Counted from the first letter of the stretch, positions 11,752 to 23,765 are shown. The stretch is DNA of 64,000 nucleotides from Hyphodiscus hymeniophilus (GCA_016508695.1 VNKQ01000007.1:558001-622000); one strand, 5' to 3'. Numbers and translations are program-made. The notes: generated from the letters alone by a model not told the origin.

Positions 11752-13973
11752 ATGGTTACTCTACCGCGCTCTGGTCGGCTTTCAAAGGCCGGTCGAAAAG
11801 CGAAGAATGATCTTAAATGGGACGCTCACAAGGCAGAGATCCGTCGAATTTATGTTGACAAAGGCGAGCCCCTCCGAGTAGCCATGCGCATGATCGAAGA
11901 AACGCGAGGATTTAAGGCGAGGTCAGTATGGAATGTTTCAAGGCGTGTCTTCTGTACTAACTCAACAACAGTCCACGCAAGTGGAAAGAAAAGCTCGAGG
12001 AGTGGAAATTCGAGAAGTATCTGAGTGCTCAGAGCATGAGCACCATCGTCGCAAAAGCTCAAGAGAGGGCAGATAAGGAAGGCAAGGAGACGGTGTTCTT
12101 CCATCGGAAGAACCAAATTAGTGAAGAGAGGATCGAGACGTTCAAGAAGCGAAAGACGGCAGAAGGCAGCTGGGTGGTAACCTCGCCGAAATCAGGTAAG
12201 TGGGCACGCAAATTGCACTGTGTCGAGAAGATAGTCTAACAATATATGTTAGAGATGCCAACGAATGTCACTTACTATACTCCACGGCCGGAGATAACAA
12301 GTCCTTCTGTTCTGGATCTAGAGGAATCTGCTCAGGGTCATCTTGAGATAATCGATTTGACAAACGAGCATACCCTCGATCGCAAGCGCGAACGCATCAA
12401 TGGTCTGGCAAACCCTAGGGCCATCATTTTGTCGACCAACTCCACTTCTAGCTTCCCCTAATGGGTTTCTGGGCCCGATACTTTGAACCCGAATCCATTC
12501 GCTGAGCCCGCCGGTACCCAAGAGTATCTGGGGTTTGTAGGTTACTTATCACTTTACCTAGAAAGAAATTTTGAGATTCGACTCGTTATCCCTAACTGGT
12601 CCAAAATCAATCACTTTCTCATCCATCATCCCCTTTACGAAGGCGCTGCTTTTCAGGGTCTTAAAGGGGAAGTAGTTGACGGCATGGCGGGAAAAGCTCT
12701 CGCGGCAGCTCTACAGCACAAAGAAAAGGGACAAATTTTCGAGGAAATATGTCATCTCATTGCACTCTTCAAGCTATACGCATTGTCTGGAGATCGCGCA
12801 CCTTTAAAAGTCTTGCATATAGCCATGGATGTATGCCGCGCTTATGAGATATATGGGTATGTGTCAAAGTTGAACCCTTTGATGGTTGGAGCGTCTTCCA
12901 CATCTTGCATAATGGCAATTGGCTTCCAGAAAGCATTCAAGGAGAGACAGCCGAAACCTTCGTTGGTTGCACGAACGAGCACATTCTGGGAAGCAGAGAA
13001 GATGTGTCAGAAAGCGCTGTCTGAGTCTGCAACATGGACAAAGTCCCAGGCTCGTCGAAGATGCCATTTCTTGTTGGGTGAAATTCATCGAATACGGGGT
13101 TATGTCGAAGATGCAACACGTGTTTTTTGGATTGTACTAGCCAATTGCGTAATAGAAAACTCGCTGAATGAGATGGCTGATGTGGTCGAGTCACTGTTGA
13201 AGATGGAACACAGCATCACGCCCGACATCATCTATAGCCTGAAAAAGCTCTTACGAATACTGCATCAACAATCCCAAGTTCCGGATAACGGCATAAAACA
13301 TGTGCTACCGTCGGAAGTAGTTGTGGGCATGATCGCAGTCGCAGTTTCGTTATCTCACGGCGAACTTGCTGCAGTGGAATCAAAGGAAGCTATGTTCTCG
13401 TCTCTATCGCCTGACTTACAGGCGCTAGACAACAGCTCTCTGGGAAAAGACAAAGCCACGGCGTATCTGGATATTGCAATCGTTGACCTCCGGTAAAATC
13501 GATTGGCTCCGTGCGTCTCTACCATGAAGGAGGCTATCAGAAGCTTTGCAGAGCTTACTGGGCTGAGCGAAGATTTCTCTGAAGCGCTCAAAGAGCTTCT
13601 CCCCAGACTAGAAGCGACAATGGAGTCAGTAGCACAAAAAGACTACTCAGAAGACGATGGACCATCTCTCCATTCTCTTAAACGTAGGCTTTGGGAAGCC
13701 ACCTTCGAGATTGAAATGATGGTGTTTAATCAGGGTCAAGAGCATGCAGGAACCTCCCAAGATCACAACAGAGAGGTATTAGTTCTTGCCAATTCGAAGA
13801 CCCCAGGCGATAACAGTAGCTTGATCTCACAGCCATGGTCTATAAGCCCAAGCTTGCCTTACAGGCCATCATCCAACAGTATGTCGCTGTCTTCCAATAG
13901 CAAGAAGATTGGGGTCACTTGGTCGGAGACGGAGATCACTGGAATCAGTGACTCCATCTTCTCCTTTCCATAA
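11752..13973 (+). CDS. Clr5-domain protein, frame interrupted by a stop codon
   Basis: The N-terminus is a fungal Clr5 domain: WDAHKAEIRRIYVDKGEPL, then after a 50-base intron (11922-11971) SPRKWKEKLEEWKFEKYLS. Members are putative DNA-binding regulators, often with a helical C-terminal half. Exons 11752-11921, 11972-12195 and 12253 onward join cleanly. The frame then meets TAA at 12459-12461, yet the same frame reopens at once and stays open to 13492. A second TAA (13494) can be removed as a 48-base intron 13493-13540 that keeps the frame to the stop at 13973. Read through, the product would be about 688 residues. I found no convincing intron for the first TAA, so either the gene is truncated at 200 residues, it is a young pseudogene (CAA to TAA), or the base is an assembly error. 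The C-terminal region has no domain I can name. Confidence 0.6.
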
Positions 13974-16035
13974 ATATACTCTCGTTCTTCTACGACTGGG
14001 TGGTAGCTTCCATATGGTAACTATCCTTTTCTTCAATGACAAAACGGTTAAGAAAAGACGAAGTAGTACAAATTCTGTTCCTTAAAAATTGGTAAAAACG
14101 ATTGATTTAAATATACTCCTAGACTCCTGGCTTTCACTTCTTCTACTAATCTTTCTCAATTGTTGAACACCCTCCTCGCTCCACGCTTACAACCGAGAGA
14201 ATAAAGGGGCAGGAAGGATGCCCGTTTGTGTAGTCCTCGCATATATTAGTTTGAAAGCAGCAAATGATTCAATGAATGCACTTTACTGGGTGTGATACTG
14301 TTTCCCACTTATGCGGGCATCATACCTTCCTTTGGTCTCAGGGGACTAAAAACATGCGGACGCTTCCGAATCATATGATATGTGGACAAGCAAACGCTCA
14401 ATGAAATCTTCCAGTGACCGCACCAATACGGCGGCTGGTATATGTCAAGGCACGTTACTAAGCTTTCCAATATAGAATGCTTTCGCTTAAGATGTTTTAA
14501 GACGACCGATGAGCTCCAAGCATTGCTCGAAACTTCCGGTTTTCTCAACATTCCAAGGATGGAAAACCTTCAGAGCAAAAACTATACTCTGAATTTTCCA
14601 AACCTCTGGGGTAATCCAAGCAAGTCATTGTAGTGATGACGCTGCAAGTGAGGCTCATCTCGACAGTGGGTTCAATGTTATTCCCCGGTCATTGACATGT
14701 ATCCAGCCAGGCTTATCTTTATTTAAAGTCACCGTGGACTTCAAATACACCGCGGCTGCTTGCTGGGTACATTATCGACAGATATTACATGGCTCTCGAT
14801 GACAAACAAATGGTCTTATGATACTTTGCGAGACCATCGATGGTGCTGGCCAGGGTTTCATTGATAAGTTCTTCTGGGCATCATTCAAGATGACTCCGCT
14901 TCGCCAGACTACTCAAGTGTGTTCCCCTGGTTAAACAATGGCCATGCTATATTCCGAGCAGGGATCGATACTGTACGATCACCAATGTCTCAAGTCAAGC
15001 CATTGACGAAGCTTGGTTTGACAACTTCGATTCGTTCTTGACAAGCGCCATAGCGCACACGGCAGAACTCAACATGAAATACCAAATTGACGATATCGAT
15101 GAAAAATCACCGCAAGGTACAGGAGCTAAGTTGTCTTTGAGCTCAAATTCGATCCTCACAGCGCATACCACAGTGGCAAGGCTACCTGTTGAAAGACAAG
15201 CACAATCCGACCCAAAAGACTTTTTCCGCAATACGTTCTCCATCCTTTCCAAGTTCCAGAGGACGTCAGTAGCTAGAAATTGTCCCGCTACCAATCATTT
15301 TACACTTGTAAATATAGACTAAATCTGCGAATCTGAGCGCGGCTTCGGCATGTACTGTACTAGGGCTCGAGTAGCTGCTTGAAACTCTCCTCGTGGCACT
15401 AATGCTATAGGAGGCAACCGTCAATGCCACTATAGGCTCGGACCTGTATTGCAGAATCTGACATGAAAGTCTCGTACGTGGACATACATGAATCCCTTTG
15501 TTACTTTGATGGAGCATGCTCGCGATGGAAGCTCATTGAAGCCAAGCAAACTAGATCGCAAGGGCCATCGTAATACGTTTGAGAAATGGAGCTGGGCTGA
15601 TTGGTGTATGTCGGGCATAGATCTGTAGAGTTGGAATGCGTGTATATAGAATACGATATATCTCTTGACGGTAAAGTCAAGCCGCAGAAGCCATGTGCGT
15701 CTATACATGAATAGTGTGAAGGACATCTTTCCCTCTATTCACTCCCAACGCCCTCAAATACCCCGGCGGTCTCGGTAGGAAGCTCAAGTCCCTGTCAACC
15801 GATTGAAAGGGTACATACGAGATCATGGCGTCAGCTTCAAACTCAAATATCGTTCCTCCTATCGGGGCACAACCCTGAGCACATAAGAAGCCCATACTCG
15901 CAAACCGCGTTGCGGCAGATGACGTGCAGCATTACGAGAATGGAGCCACTGTTTCTACAGCTATGTGAACCGCTGTCGGAAGATCCTGGCCTTTGTCCAG
16001 TTCTTGAGCTATTTCTTGTGATTCGAATTCACCCT
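13974..16035. other. Intergenic region with coding-like relics
   Basis: 2.06 kb with no intact gene. Protein-like stretches occur on the plus strand around 14870-15020 (for example SPDYSSVFPWLNNGHAIFRA in one frame) and 15000-15322 in another, but the frames are broken by stops such as TGA-TAA near 14860. This reads as a decayed gene whose family I do not recognise. The rest shows nothing clear. Confidence 0.35.
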
Positions 16036-16510
16036 TTATCGCGCAACAGCAAAGTAACCTTGTTGCGGCTCCTCTCCATTCATCTCTTTTCTCTTCTCAA
16101 GTATCTTCCTTACCGCCGCCCATCCAAGTAGTCCCACAGTACCCGCAATGAACGTCAAGACAACAATCTGATCCTTCCTACTATCTCTTTGGAAACATGT
16201 GGTGAACACGTCTTTAGTTTCGGCGCCATGGCAGATCGGCAGTCGCTGCTCCATGCAGAAGCCCTTGTTGCAGTCGGCACAGGTCCTGGCGGGAGCGCGG
16301 ACATCGAGATGTGGTGGTTCGAAGTCTGAAGAGGAATGAGATGACAGTGGGATTATGGTACTATTTGTAAAGCATGTACATTTGCAGAATGAAGGTGGCG
16401 CTATGCGCCATCAGCTGAGCCCAAGGCATAATCATGAGATACTAACAAGCCGCAAATGCAGACATGATGATAGTGCAAAGTGCCAGTAATAGTAGACGAG
16501 ACTGTGCCAT
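16036..16510 (-). CDS. Small Cys-rich protein with signal peptide and one membrane segment
   Basis: Exon 1 16510-16447, 46-base intron 16446-16401, exon 2 16400-16036; 142 residues. The intron starts GTTAGT, contains CTGAT near its end and closes in phase. The order is: signal peptide (MAQSRLLLLALCTIIMSAFA), a lumenal part with CKCTCFTNST and CADCNKGFCMEQRLPICHGA, then CFQRDSRKDQ, one hydrophobic helix (IVVLTFIAGTVGLLGWAAV), and a basic cytosolic tail. So it should be a type I membrane protein of the secretory pathway. I recognise the CADCNKGFC...ICxGA...CFQRDSRKDQ pattern as a small conserved fungal family without an assigned function. It is head to head with mL50, 285 bases apart. Confidence 0.75.
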
Positions 16511-16795
16511 GGCGTGCGTTTGGGAGATCCGAGATCGCGGCGTCGTTAGTAATTTCAGGAGCCGATGATTGCGAATATGCGAATATACCTTCAACTGCTC
16601 CGTCTCCGAACACGATTATGGTGGAAGAAAGTTTGCTGTTGTAAGGTTGGGTGAGCTCATGTACTTTAGCAGGCGCAGGGACGACTAGGACGGCCCCCAT
16701 AAGCGAGCCGACGATTGGAGGAATGAAATCTTGACGTTCCAAAACTTTTGGTCTTTCCCATCATCTTCCCGATATTTTCTCAGCACACCACCAAT
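16511..16795. promoter_or_regulatory. Short shared promoter, Cys membrane protein / mL50
   Basis: 285 bases separate two divergent start codons, so both promoters must overlap or lie back to back. No specific factor site was identified. Confidence 0.5.
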
Positions 16796-18079
16796 ATGCG
16801 GCGACTGTCAAGAATAGATAGGCCAATTGGTCTCATAAAAAGGCAACAGAGCGCGCGAACGCCATCCCCATACCTCTGCTTGGCGTGCAAGCATCAAAAT
16901 ACCCCCTACTCGACTTCGTCCCTACGAGGAGCTCCATCCAACGAAAAATCCCCTTTGACGGAGAGAGTACGGCGGAAGATATGGGGAACAGATGAGCCTC
17001 CGGGATTAGACGATCCTTATGGGGAGGGGAGCGTCTTCGATAAAACGAAGAAGCCAAGGCATACGCGCGAGCCGGGACTTGAAAAAGCCCCATGAAAGTC
17101 GAGGAGACTTCTACGAAGAACGAGGAGATTGATGATGACGATACCACACATGTTGGACGAGCAACTACATGGGATGGCTTGAAATGGGTCGGGACAGGTC
17201 CGGTATGGCAACCTGAAGTGGCTTTTGAAAGCTTCCTACCTGCCGACGCAGCTACGCATCCAGAAGTGATTGTAGCATCATTGCATCGCGCTGTAGTCGA
17301 GGTGTTCGCCTTGCAGCAAGCTGGGATACCATTACATGAACTCTCTGCTCATTTCCCTGCAACCAACCGCTTTGACTGGACCGATGGGGTTCAGATCACT
17401 CCTTCATCCAGCGGAGCGACAATTAAGATGCCCGAGAATACTTCATTGCAGGAAGTCATGGAGATCGCAGCGTCTTCTGAAATAGTTGAAGAAGCTGCTG
17501 AAGCCAAACCGACCGAGTCTCAAGAAGATGTCGATGCCGATCAATTCGAGGTGGATCCGATGAAGGCTGCAGAAAAGCCCATCATCGAAGACGATATCGA
17601 ACCCATCGAGGCCGAAGAGGGGACTTTCGTGGACCATGCTACAGGGAGAACTATGCTTTTTAAGACATTTGCGGACGTGATCTCCTCATGGGACTCGTCA
17701 TGGCGGGACATATCATTGGAAAATCCGGAAATAAAATTTGCTGTAAGTCATTTATATCTCGGCGATTGACATGAATCTAACATACAGGCAGGTTGTAAAG
17801 CGCGCCATGCAACTTACCGGGATCCGAATCCCAGACGCTGCTATTAAACCCTCCAATTCCGTTAAAGCCCTACTCAATATTCTCGTCATTCCTCCCAAGC
17901 CTAAGAAACTCTTCGAAGCTCTTGAACAGAAGACCGATCTGTCTGAGCTGGGAAACGTTTCAGTCTATCCCTTTAGGAGAGGATTTGCGTCCAAAGAACA
18001 GGACATCGGCAGATTGAAGGTCCTCAAGGAAGCATTAGAAAGAGAGGGGCTCGATTTGGGTGTAAAAGAGTACGAATAG
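16796..18079 (+). CDS. Mitochondrial ribosomal protein mL50, with apparent frameshift
   Basis: Component of the large mitochondrial ribosomal subunit (L50 family). Segment 1 starts at ATG 16796 with a basic mitochondrial targeting sequence and continues through ERVRRKIWGTDEPPGLDDPY. Segment 2 contains ATTWDGLKWVGTGP and the body of the protein. After a 49-base intron (17743-17791) the conserved EIKFAVVKRAMQLTGIRIP and a C-terminal helix follow, ending at 18079. Segments 1 and 2 lie in different frames: segment 1 runs into TGA at 17093 while segment 2 is open only from 17083. One extra base in the A run at 17082-17086 would join them. A 71-base intron 17033-17103 would also restore phase, but its donor (GTCTTC) is poor and no branch site is evident. 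Family assignment is fairly firm; the junction is unresolved. Confidence 0.75.
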
Positions 18080-18554
18080 TTCATGTATATTGTGTTTGTG
18101 TATAGATATGTATTGGCGGAGTGTCAAGATACCGTGGGTGCCCCTGATATCCCTGGGCTTATCATTTACGATCTAATTGTACTCCCTATGTGATAGGCGG
18201 CATTGACGGTTTTGTCTTCTGCCATGGCCTGTGAACCTCCGTCCATGCGCAAGTGGCGCACCTCTCTTTCGGTCTATTTGGGCTTCTGCTGTATGTCAGG
18301 GACGTAAAGCTAATAATCTTGGCCCAAGTCGGTCTCTTCAGCAGACCGATCTTTCTCTTTACAGCAGCTTCACGCTCCTGGGTCTATGAAACCCTCCCCT
18401 GCAGTATTCTATCTATCACTGACGCCATGACGCCTTTGCAATCTTGACTGCTGAAGAAGCAATTAAGCGGAATATCAGGATATGCTAGTAACACTTTAGG
18501 AGCCGTTTCAGGCAATTCGGAATCAGCCTGTTCTTGATGCAATGTTGCTCGTTA
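18080..18554. other. Convergent intergenic spacer
   Basis: 475 bases between the 3' ends of mL50 and the transcription-factor-like gene. Nothing recognisable. Confidence 0.5.
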
Positions 18555-20542
18555 TCAGGCATGCCCGCTCCTCATCTCCCTCCAAACTCTATCAAGATGC
18601 TGGTCGCATATCTCGTCTCGCCAGGCTATCCGCCGCAGTCTTTCACGCAATGACTGTTTCGTGTTCTCCTCAGGCTCCGGGTCATCTGGAAATTGAATCG
18701 ATCCCGAATGATTAACGGGATCCGTCACTCTTTTGACGAACATTATCCAAAGAAGGACCTCCTTATCCGACAATTCGTACGAAGAAAGATCACTTTCATA
18801 TAAGAGCGTGTGCAACCTTGAAACCAGTCGATGGTGGACTTTCGAGATGTAAGGATGTTCACGGATAATAATTTCGAGGTAGAGGAGGGCTGCGAGGGTG
18901 AACGTATACGAAATTCGCGAGTTCAACGACTCTTGGGAGGCATTAGAGTTGCCTCCTGCATATTCCATCATAAGGAGCTTGTGTTCAGTGTTATACACAG
19001 CTTTGCTCACCGCTGACTTGTCTGCCATTGAGAGGGTAGGGATGTCCATGGCGACAGATATGGTCCGTAAGGTATTCAAGACGTCGTTAGTATCGAAGTC
19101 CGGGAGTTCTACAGCTGGCACGCCCAGATTGAAATTTGCTGAAAGGTTTTCAGCAAGTGAGCCTTCCATTGGATGTAGCATTGGAAACATCAATCTTCCG
19201 CCCCATCTCATGGAGTAGACAATGTCGGACCTTTCAAGCAAGTAAGCTTGATATCGCGTATGTGTTGGCATCGATGTTTTTCTTACCAAGCCAGAACTCT
19301 GGTCAACAAGCAGTTGTCCTGTAAAGTACAAATCCCGCCCCTCAGCTTGATGAGTTTCAGGAGCCCAATTTGATGCGCCGACGCTGCTTCAAAGCTCCCA
19401 TTTATCGCCTGTCAACTCTTGTTAGGCTGGTATCGAGCTGTCTGGCAGGAGCCTACCTTCCTCGAGGATGACTAGAAGTGCAATAGACGTGACACTTGCA
19501 TCATTAAGGTTTTCAGGATCTTTTATCAATCTTTGGTTTATCAGTTTCATCACCTGGCCTTTATGGTACAGCGAAGTTGACGAGTCGTCGGCGCCTTGGA
19601 GGAGGTCTTCGTGTTGAGCGACGAGACACAAAGTTGCGTGAAGCAGCGCCGCATCAGATATGCTGAACGGTTTCCAAGTATTGTCGTAGTTGACGGCGAA
19701 AGCATTGACTGTATAGGCATTGTTGTCTGTATGAGCCGGGTAAGCCAAATCCAGACCTTTGTAATCCACAGAATCATGCACCAGAAGAAAGAAGCGAGTG
19801 CTGACAGTGATAGAGTAGCCTCTGTGTTCGAGGACTCTCGAGTGAGATTGGCAATGAGCCATAGGCGTTCGTCGGGTCTATGCAGAGATTCTGTGTTTGG
19901 ATTTAGCAACAGAATTTCTCAACCCCTGAGCCTGTAGTTATTTACCAGCTTTGAATTCAATTCTGGAAATCCGGCTTCGCAGTCGTCCTCTTTTACGCTT
20001 GGCTTTTCCCTCCTGCTTGACCTGCGAGACCATGTGGACAACTTAAACTTTCCTGATAGTTGGTCTGCTGACTTCGCATTAACAGAAGCCTTGCGGTTCG
20101 CGTTGAGTCTCGTCGGCTTTGGATTTTTCTTGGCTTGTAAAAATGATTGCATAGCATGCGAGCGTATCGTATAGGAAAAATTGGCTTTTTGGGACGCTGG
20201 TCTTTCTGTAGTTGTTATGAATTCGAGAGGGAGTGCCGACGGGGCAGCTCGCCGTCTGGCTATGCCTAGTATATCATCAACACTATGATCTTTCGTCAGT
20301 GACGGAATCGTAGAATGGCCAGTGCGATCGCAAAGTTGGCCGGCATACTGCCCACGATATATCTCCTTAATTGTTATCTTTGCATAGCGTACTAACAAAA
20401 TAAAGTAGTGACTCGAGCCCGGGAAGTGCCGTCGTGTGTCAGGCTTGGGGAAATGGAAAACAAACAAGCTTACTGACCTCACTTTTTCCTCTTGGGTCTT
20501 GACTTGTCCAAGTTCAGGATTTGATGGCAATTTTTCAGCCAT
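18555..20542 (-). CDS. Fungal-specific transcription-factor-like protein (Fungal_trans_2/DUF3468 type)
   Basis: Putative regulator of the family that keeps the middle-homology region but often lacks a zinc cluster; no Cys6 cluster is visible here. Exons: 20542-20478, 20282-19946, 19890-19806, 19726-19457, 19386-19287 and 19230-18555, about 510 residues with all phases closing. The 195-base intron 20283-20477 (donor GTCAGT, branch-like CACTGAC) is optional, since the frame is also open through it (575 residues). Recognisable blocks in order: LEFITTTE...YTIRSHAMQSFL, IDPTNAYGSLPISL, DAALLHATLCLVAQHEDLL, HQIGLLKLIKLRGG and RVLAWSDIVYSMRWGG. It diverges from a GMC oxidoreductase 1.2 kb away, which it might regulate (inference). 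Exact junctions at 19387-19456 and 19727-19805 have alternatives. Confidence 0.75.
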
Positions 20543-21749
20543 GATGATAATGTGTATTTTCAACGAATTCAAGCTTTGTTGCTAAAGTCTTTGCAAGTTC
20601 AAAGTCCCCATCTAAAGTATCAGATATCTGCTATTAAGGAACATGGCCACTTCCGTTGCATCAATATTTGTAATCAAAGCACAGGAGACACCAGAGGCGT
20701 GCAACACGAACAGGACGCCTTCCCGGATGGCACGAGCCTTATTTTTGCTTACGAAAATTTCCAAACGGTGTTCCTGCATTCGACACGAGCGGGAGAACTC
20801 CGGAAGATTGAAAGCTTATTCAACTCTTTTACTACTTTGGGCAATTTTGAACATTTAAGCTTCCGGCCGTGGATCTTCTGCGCCGGCCGAAACGGCCATA
20901 CCGCCAATGAAATCTCTGGGCTATGGCATTTTCGATTGTGATCATTTATGGAAGGCACCGACTATTTTCAGCTGCATGTCGATAATGCATCACAATTTTA
21001 ACACCGACGTGCTGGTGGCGGGCGTTTCGGCAGCCTGCCGGATATAGCCTTTTGGCCAACATCCGATCACGTCTACGATGCTGTAAATGAATACTTGTAT
21101 ACCCAGCACTATTGCCACTTCTGTCTAATTTCTCTAATTATCGGCTAAGACCGTGTTTATTCTTGGATTGACATCACGAGATCGCACCGGAAGCATCTAA
21201 TCACCACATTGATTGGCGACGAGCTGCCGCCAAGCAAACGGAGACTGACAGCTGTTTTGCGGAAATTCTTCGTCGGTCTCTCAGGTTCCGTTCTACCTAG
21301 CATTCATGAACGCTCGCTGAGGGGTTCACAAAGAGCAGCGGCGTCGCGGATGAAAGCTTGTCCAGTGGCTAAGAATGAATCTTCAACTGATTCGGTTGTC
21401 TGGGCACGACGTTACCTATACCCGATGGGAAGTCCCAAAGAATCTCCGGATGCAGCAATTGGCAAATCAAAGAGCATGTTGGGAATGTGGGTCTACAAGG
21501 CGAGTAGCAAGGCACCGCATAGACTGGACTTCAGCTTTCAATGCGACATTATTGATGGCGAAGGTATAATTATGGTCTCACCGAGATATAAAAATAGAAG
21601 CAACATCGTGTATATACAGTCAGAGCGAATCTCTCAGACGAAAAGCCCCTCAATGACACCGTGCTTATACGTCGACCACGACCATCTGTTGATCAAACTT
21701 TTGCTTTCTTTAAACTATTCCTGCCTAATTGAGTACGCAGCCACCTATC
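20543..21749. promoter_or_regulatory. Divergent intergenic region with CGG palindromes
   Basis: 1.2 kb between a transcription-factor-like gene and a GMC oxidoreductase. It has GC-rich palindromes made of CGG/CCG triplets at 20863-20897 (CCGGCCG...GCCGGCCGAAACGGCC) and 21028-21040 (CGGCAGCCTGCCG), the type of site bound by zinc-cluster regulators. A long open frame at 21209-21910 overlaps the oxidoreductase start in another frame and has no ATG-led domain, so I do not call it. Confidence 0.4.
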
Positions 21750-23765
21750 ATGGCTTCTCCAACTGCAAAAGTTGTCGAAGAGACTGTCACAAAGACCTAC
21801 GACTTCGTGGTGATTGGGGGAGGCACAGCTGGTCTTGTAGTGGCAGCTCGGCTGACGGAAGATCCTGCGGTCAATGTGCTTGTATTGGAGGCTGGCGAAA
21901 ACCGCCTTGAGGTGCGTCGTGAAACGTATTCTGTGCTTTTCTCACTAATGCCCTCTAAGGACCCCAAGATCAATATTCCTGCTCTTATGATTCAGCTTTA
22001 CGAAGAGTATTTTGCATCCGTTCAGATGCCAGGGGCATAGGCTGACAGTTTTAAGTCCCGACTATGACTGGGGCTTCAAAACAATTCCTCAAGTTGACAT
22101 GAACAATCGAATAGTGGCACAGCCTCGTGGTAGAGTCCTAGGAGGTTCATCGGCAATCAACCTCATGATGCTTTCGCACGCCAGTAAAGTTGATATTGAC
22201 AATTTTGAGAAATTAGGAAATCCAGGTTGGAACTTCGAAACTATGGCACCCTACTACAAGAAGTTTGAGACATATAATGCGCCAAGCGAAGATTTGGGCA
22301 AAGCTCTAGGAAGTGAGATCATTGATACATCTCTTCACGGAACCGCTGGACCCGTCCAGATTACCTTTCCCCATGGTAGCAGTGACCTGGACGCAGCTTG
22401 GAGACCAACACTCCAGGCATTGGGCTTAGGAGCAGAGGCTGATCCTAGAAAGGGCGAAACCCTTGGAGGATATGCTGTTCTTAAGTTCATCGATCAGAAG
22501 GCCAGAAGAGCAACGTCTGCATCGAGCTACTACGCACCTAATGCAGGTAGACCAAATCTCTCAGTCATGACTGGCGCTTACGTTCACCGGATCCTTTTTG
22601 ACGCGTCTCCAAAGCCTATTGCAACAGGTGTATCGTTCTCCGTGTCCGGGAAAGACTACGAGGTTTCAGCGAGGGCAGAAATCATTCTTGCTGCGGGTTC
22701 CTTCCAGAGTCCGCAGCTTTTGGAACTGAGTGGTATTGGTTCGAAGGAACTTCTTCGAGAACACGGCATTGACGTGGTTGTCAACAATCACAGTGTTGGT
22801 GAGAATTTGCAAGTAAGCATCTTCTCTATTGTAATAACGACACGTTCGGTCTAATGATACAGGATCACGTCCTCATTCCCCTCGAATTCGAAGCTCTAGA
22901 AGGTGTACCAACGGCAGAGACAATTAAACAACCCGGCGTTCTCGAATGGGCCTTAGGAGAATGGCAAGCAGGACGGGGAGGGCCGCTCTCTACAGGGCCG
23001 AGTGGTACTTCGTTTTTATCCTACTCCTCCATTCTCACCGATGCTTCGGGAGACGAGGTTCTCGAAGCCGCGAAAGCAGTATTAGATGACGAAGGTCCTT
23101 CCAAGCCCTACACGAAGCTTTATCAGCTTCAAAAACAAGTCTTCCTGAACGAGAAAGAAGCCGATGTCCAGTTCATCTTCGCCCGTACAGGGTTCAATCC
23201 GTATGCCAGCGAGAGCGTGTCCGCTTTATTCCAACACAACGACCCAGGAAACTACCTCGGCGTAGCGACCGTCCTCACTCATCCATTCTCCCGCGGTTCT
23301 ACACACATTATCTCGTCCGATCCCGAGGCACATCCGAGGATCGATCCTCGCTACCTGAACCATCCTGTCGATCTTAGCATTGTGACCGATGGCGTTCTTT
23401 TTGCTCAGAAACTATCCGAAACCAAGCCGCTAGCTGATTTTGTGAAAGACAATGAGAATGGGCAGGGCAAAAAGATCCAGCCCATCTTCCAGATCGAGGA
23501 GAGGCTAGATAGAGCCAGAGCAGAGGAATTTGTGAAGAAAGCCACGATATCGTCGTGGCACCCGGTCGGCACTTGTGCCATGCTTCCTAGAGAAGATGGC
23601 GGTGTAGTTGACGAGCGCTTGAGAGTTTATGGTGTAACGAATTTGAGAATTGTGGATGCTAGTGTTATCCCGCTGCTTGTCAGAGGTAATATTGCGAGTG
23701 CAGTGTACGCTGTTGCGGAAAGGGCTGCAGATCTGATTAAAGAAGATTTCAAGAGAGGGATATAG
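21750..23765 (+). CDS. GMC-family FAD oxidoreductase (choline dehydrogenase/aryl-alcohol oxidase type)
   Basis: FAD-dependent alcohol oxidase or dehydrogenase; the alcohol substrate is not predictable. Exons 21750-21911, 21960-22006, 22056-22812 and 22863-23765 give 622 residues with all phases closing (introns of 48-50 bases). The start is ATG 21750. Visible features: the dinucleotide motif GGGTAG at residues 23-28, E in VLVLEAG, GMC signature 1 (GRVLGGSSAINLMM) near 94-107, signature 2 (GSFQSPQLLELSGIG) near 290, the catalytic His at 555 in SSWHPVGTC, and Asn 598 in RGNIASA (Asn or His at this place in the family). There is no signal peptide, so it is probably intracellular. It is divergent from a putative regulator. 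Confidence 0.92.

Noticed and set aside
13494..13496. Second in-frame TAA in the Clr5-domain gene as evidence of decay
   Set aside because: A 48-base intron 13493-13540 with GTAAAA donor and ATCAG acceptor removes it and keeps the frame.
21209..21910. Frame of 233 codons overlapping the oxidoreductase start
   Set aside because: It overlaps the first GMC exon in a different frame and its sequence has no family character.
16796..23765. A secondary-metabolite cluster (regulator, GMC oxidoreductase, nearby enzymes)
   Set aside because: No backbone synthase, transporter or tailoring set; flanking genes are housekeeping.
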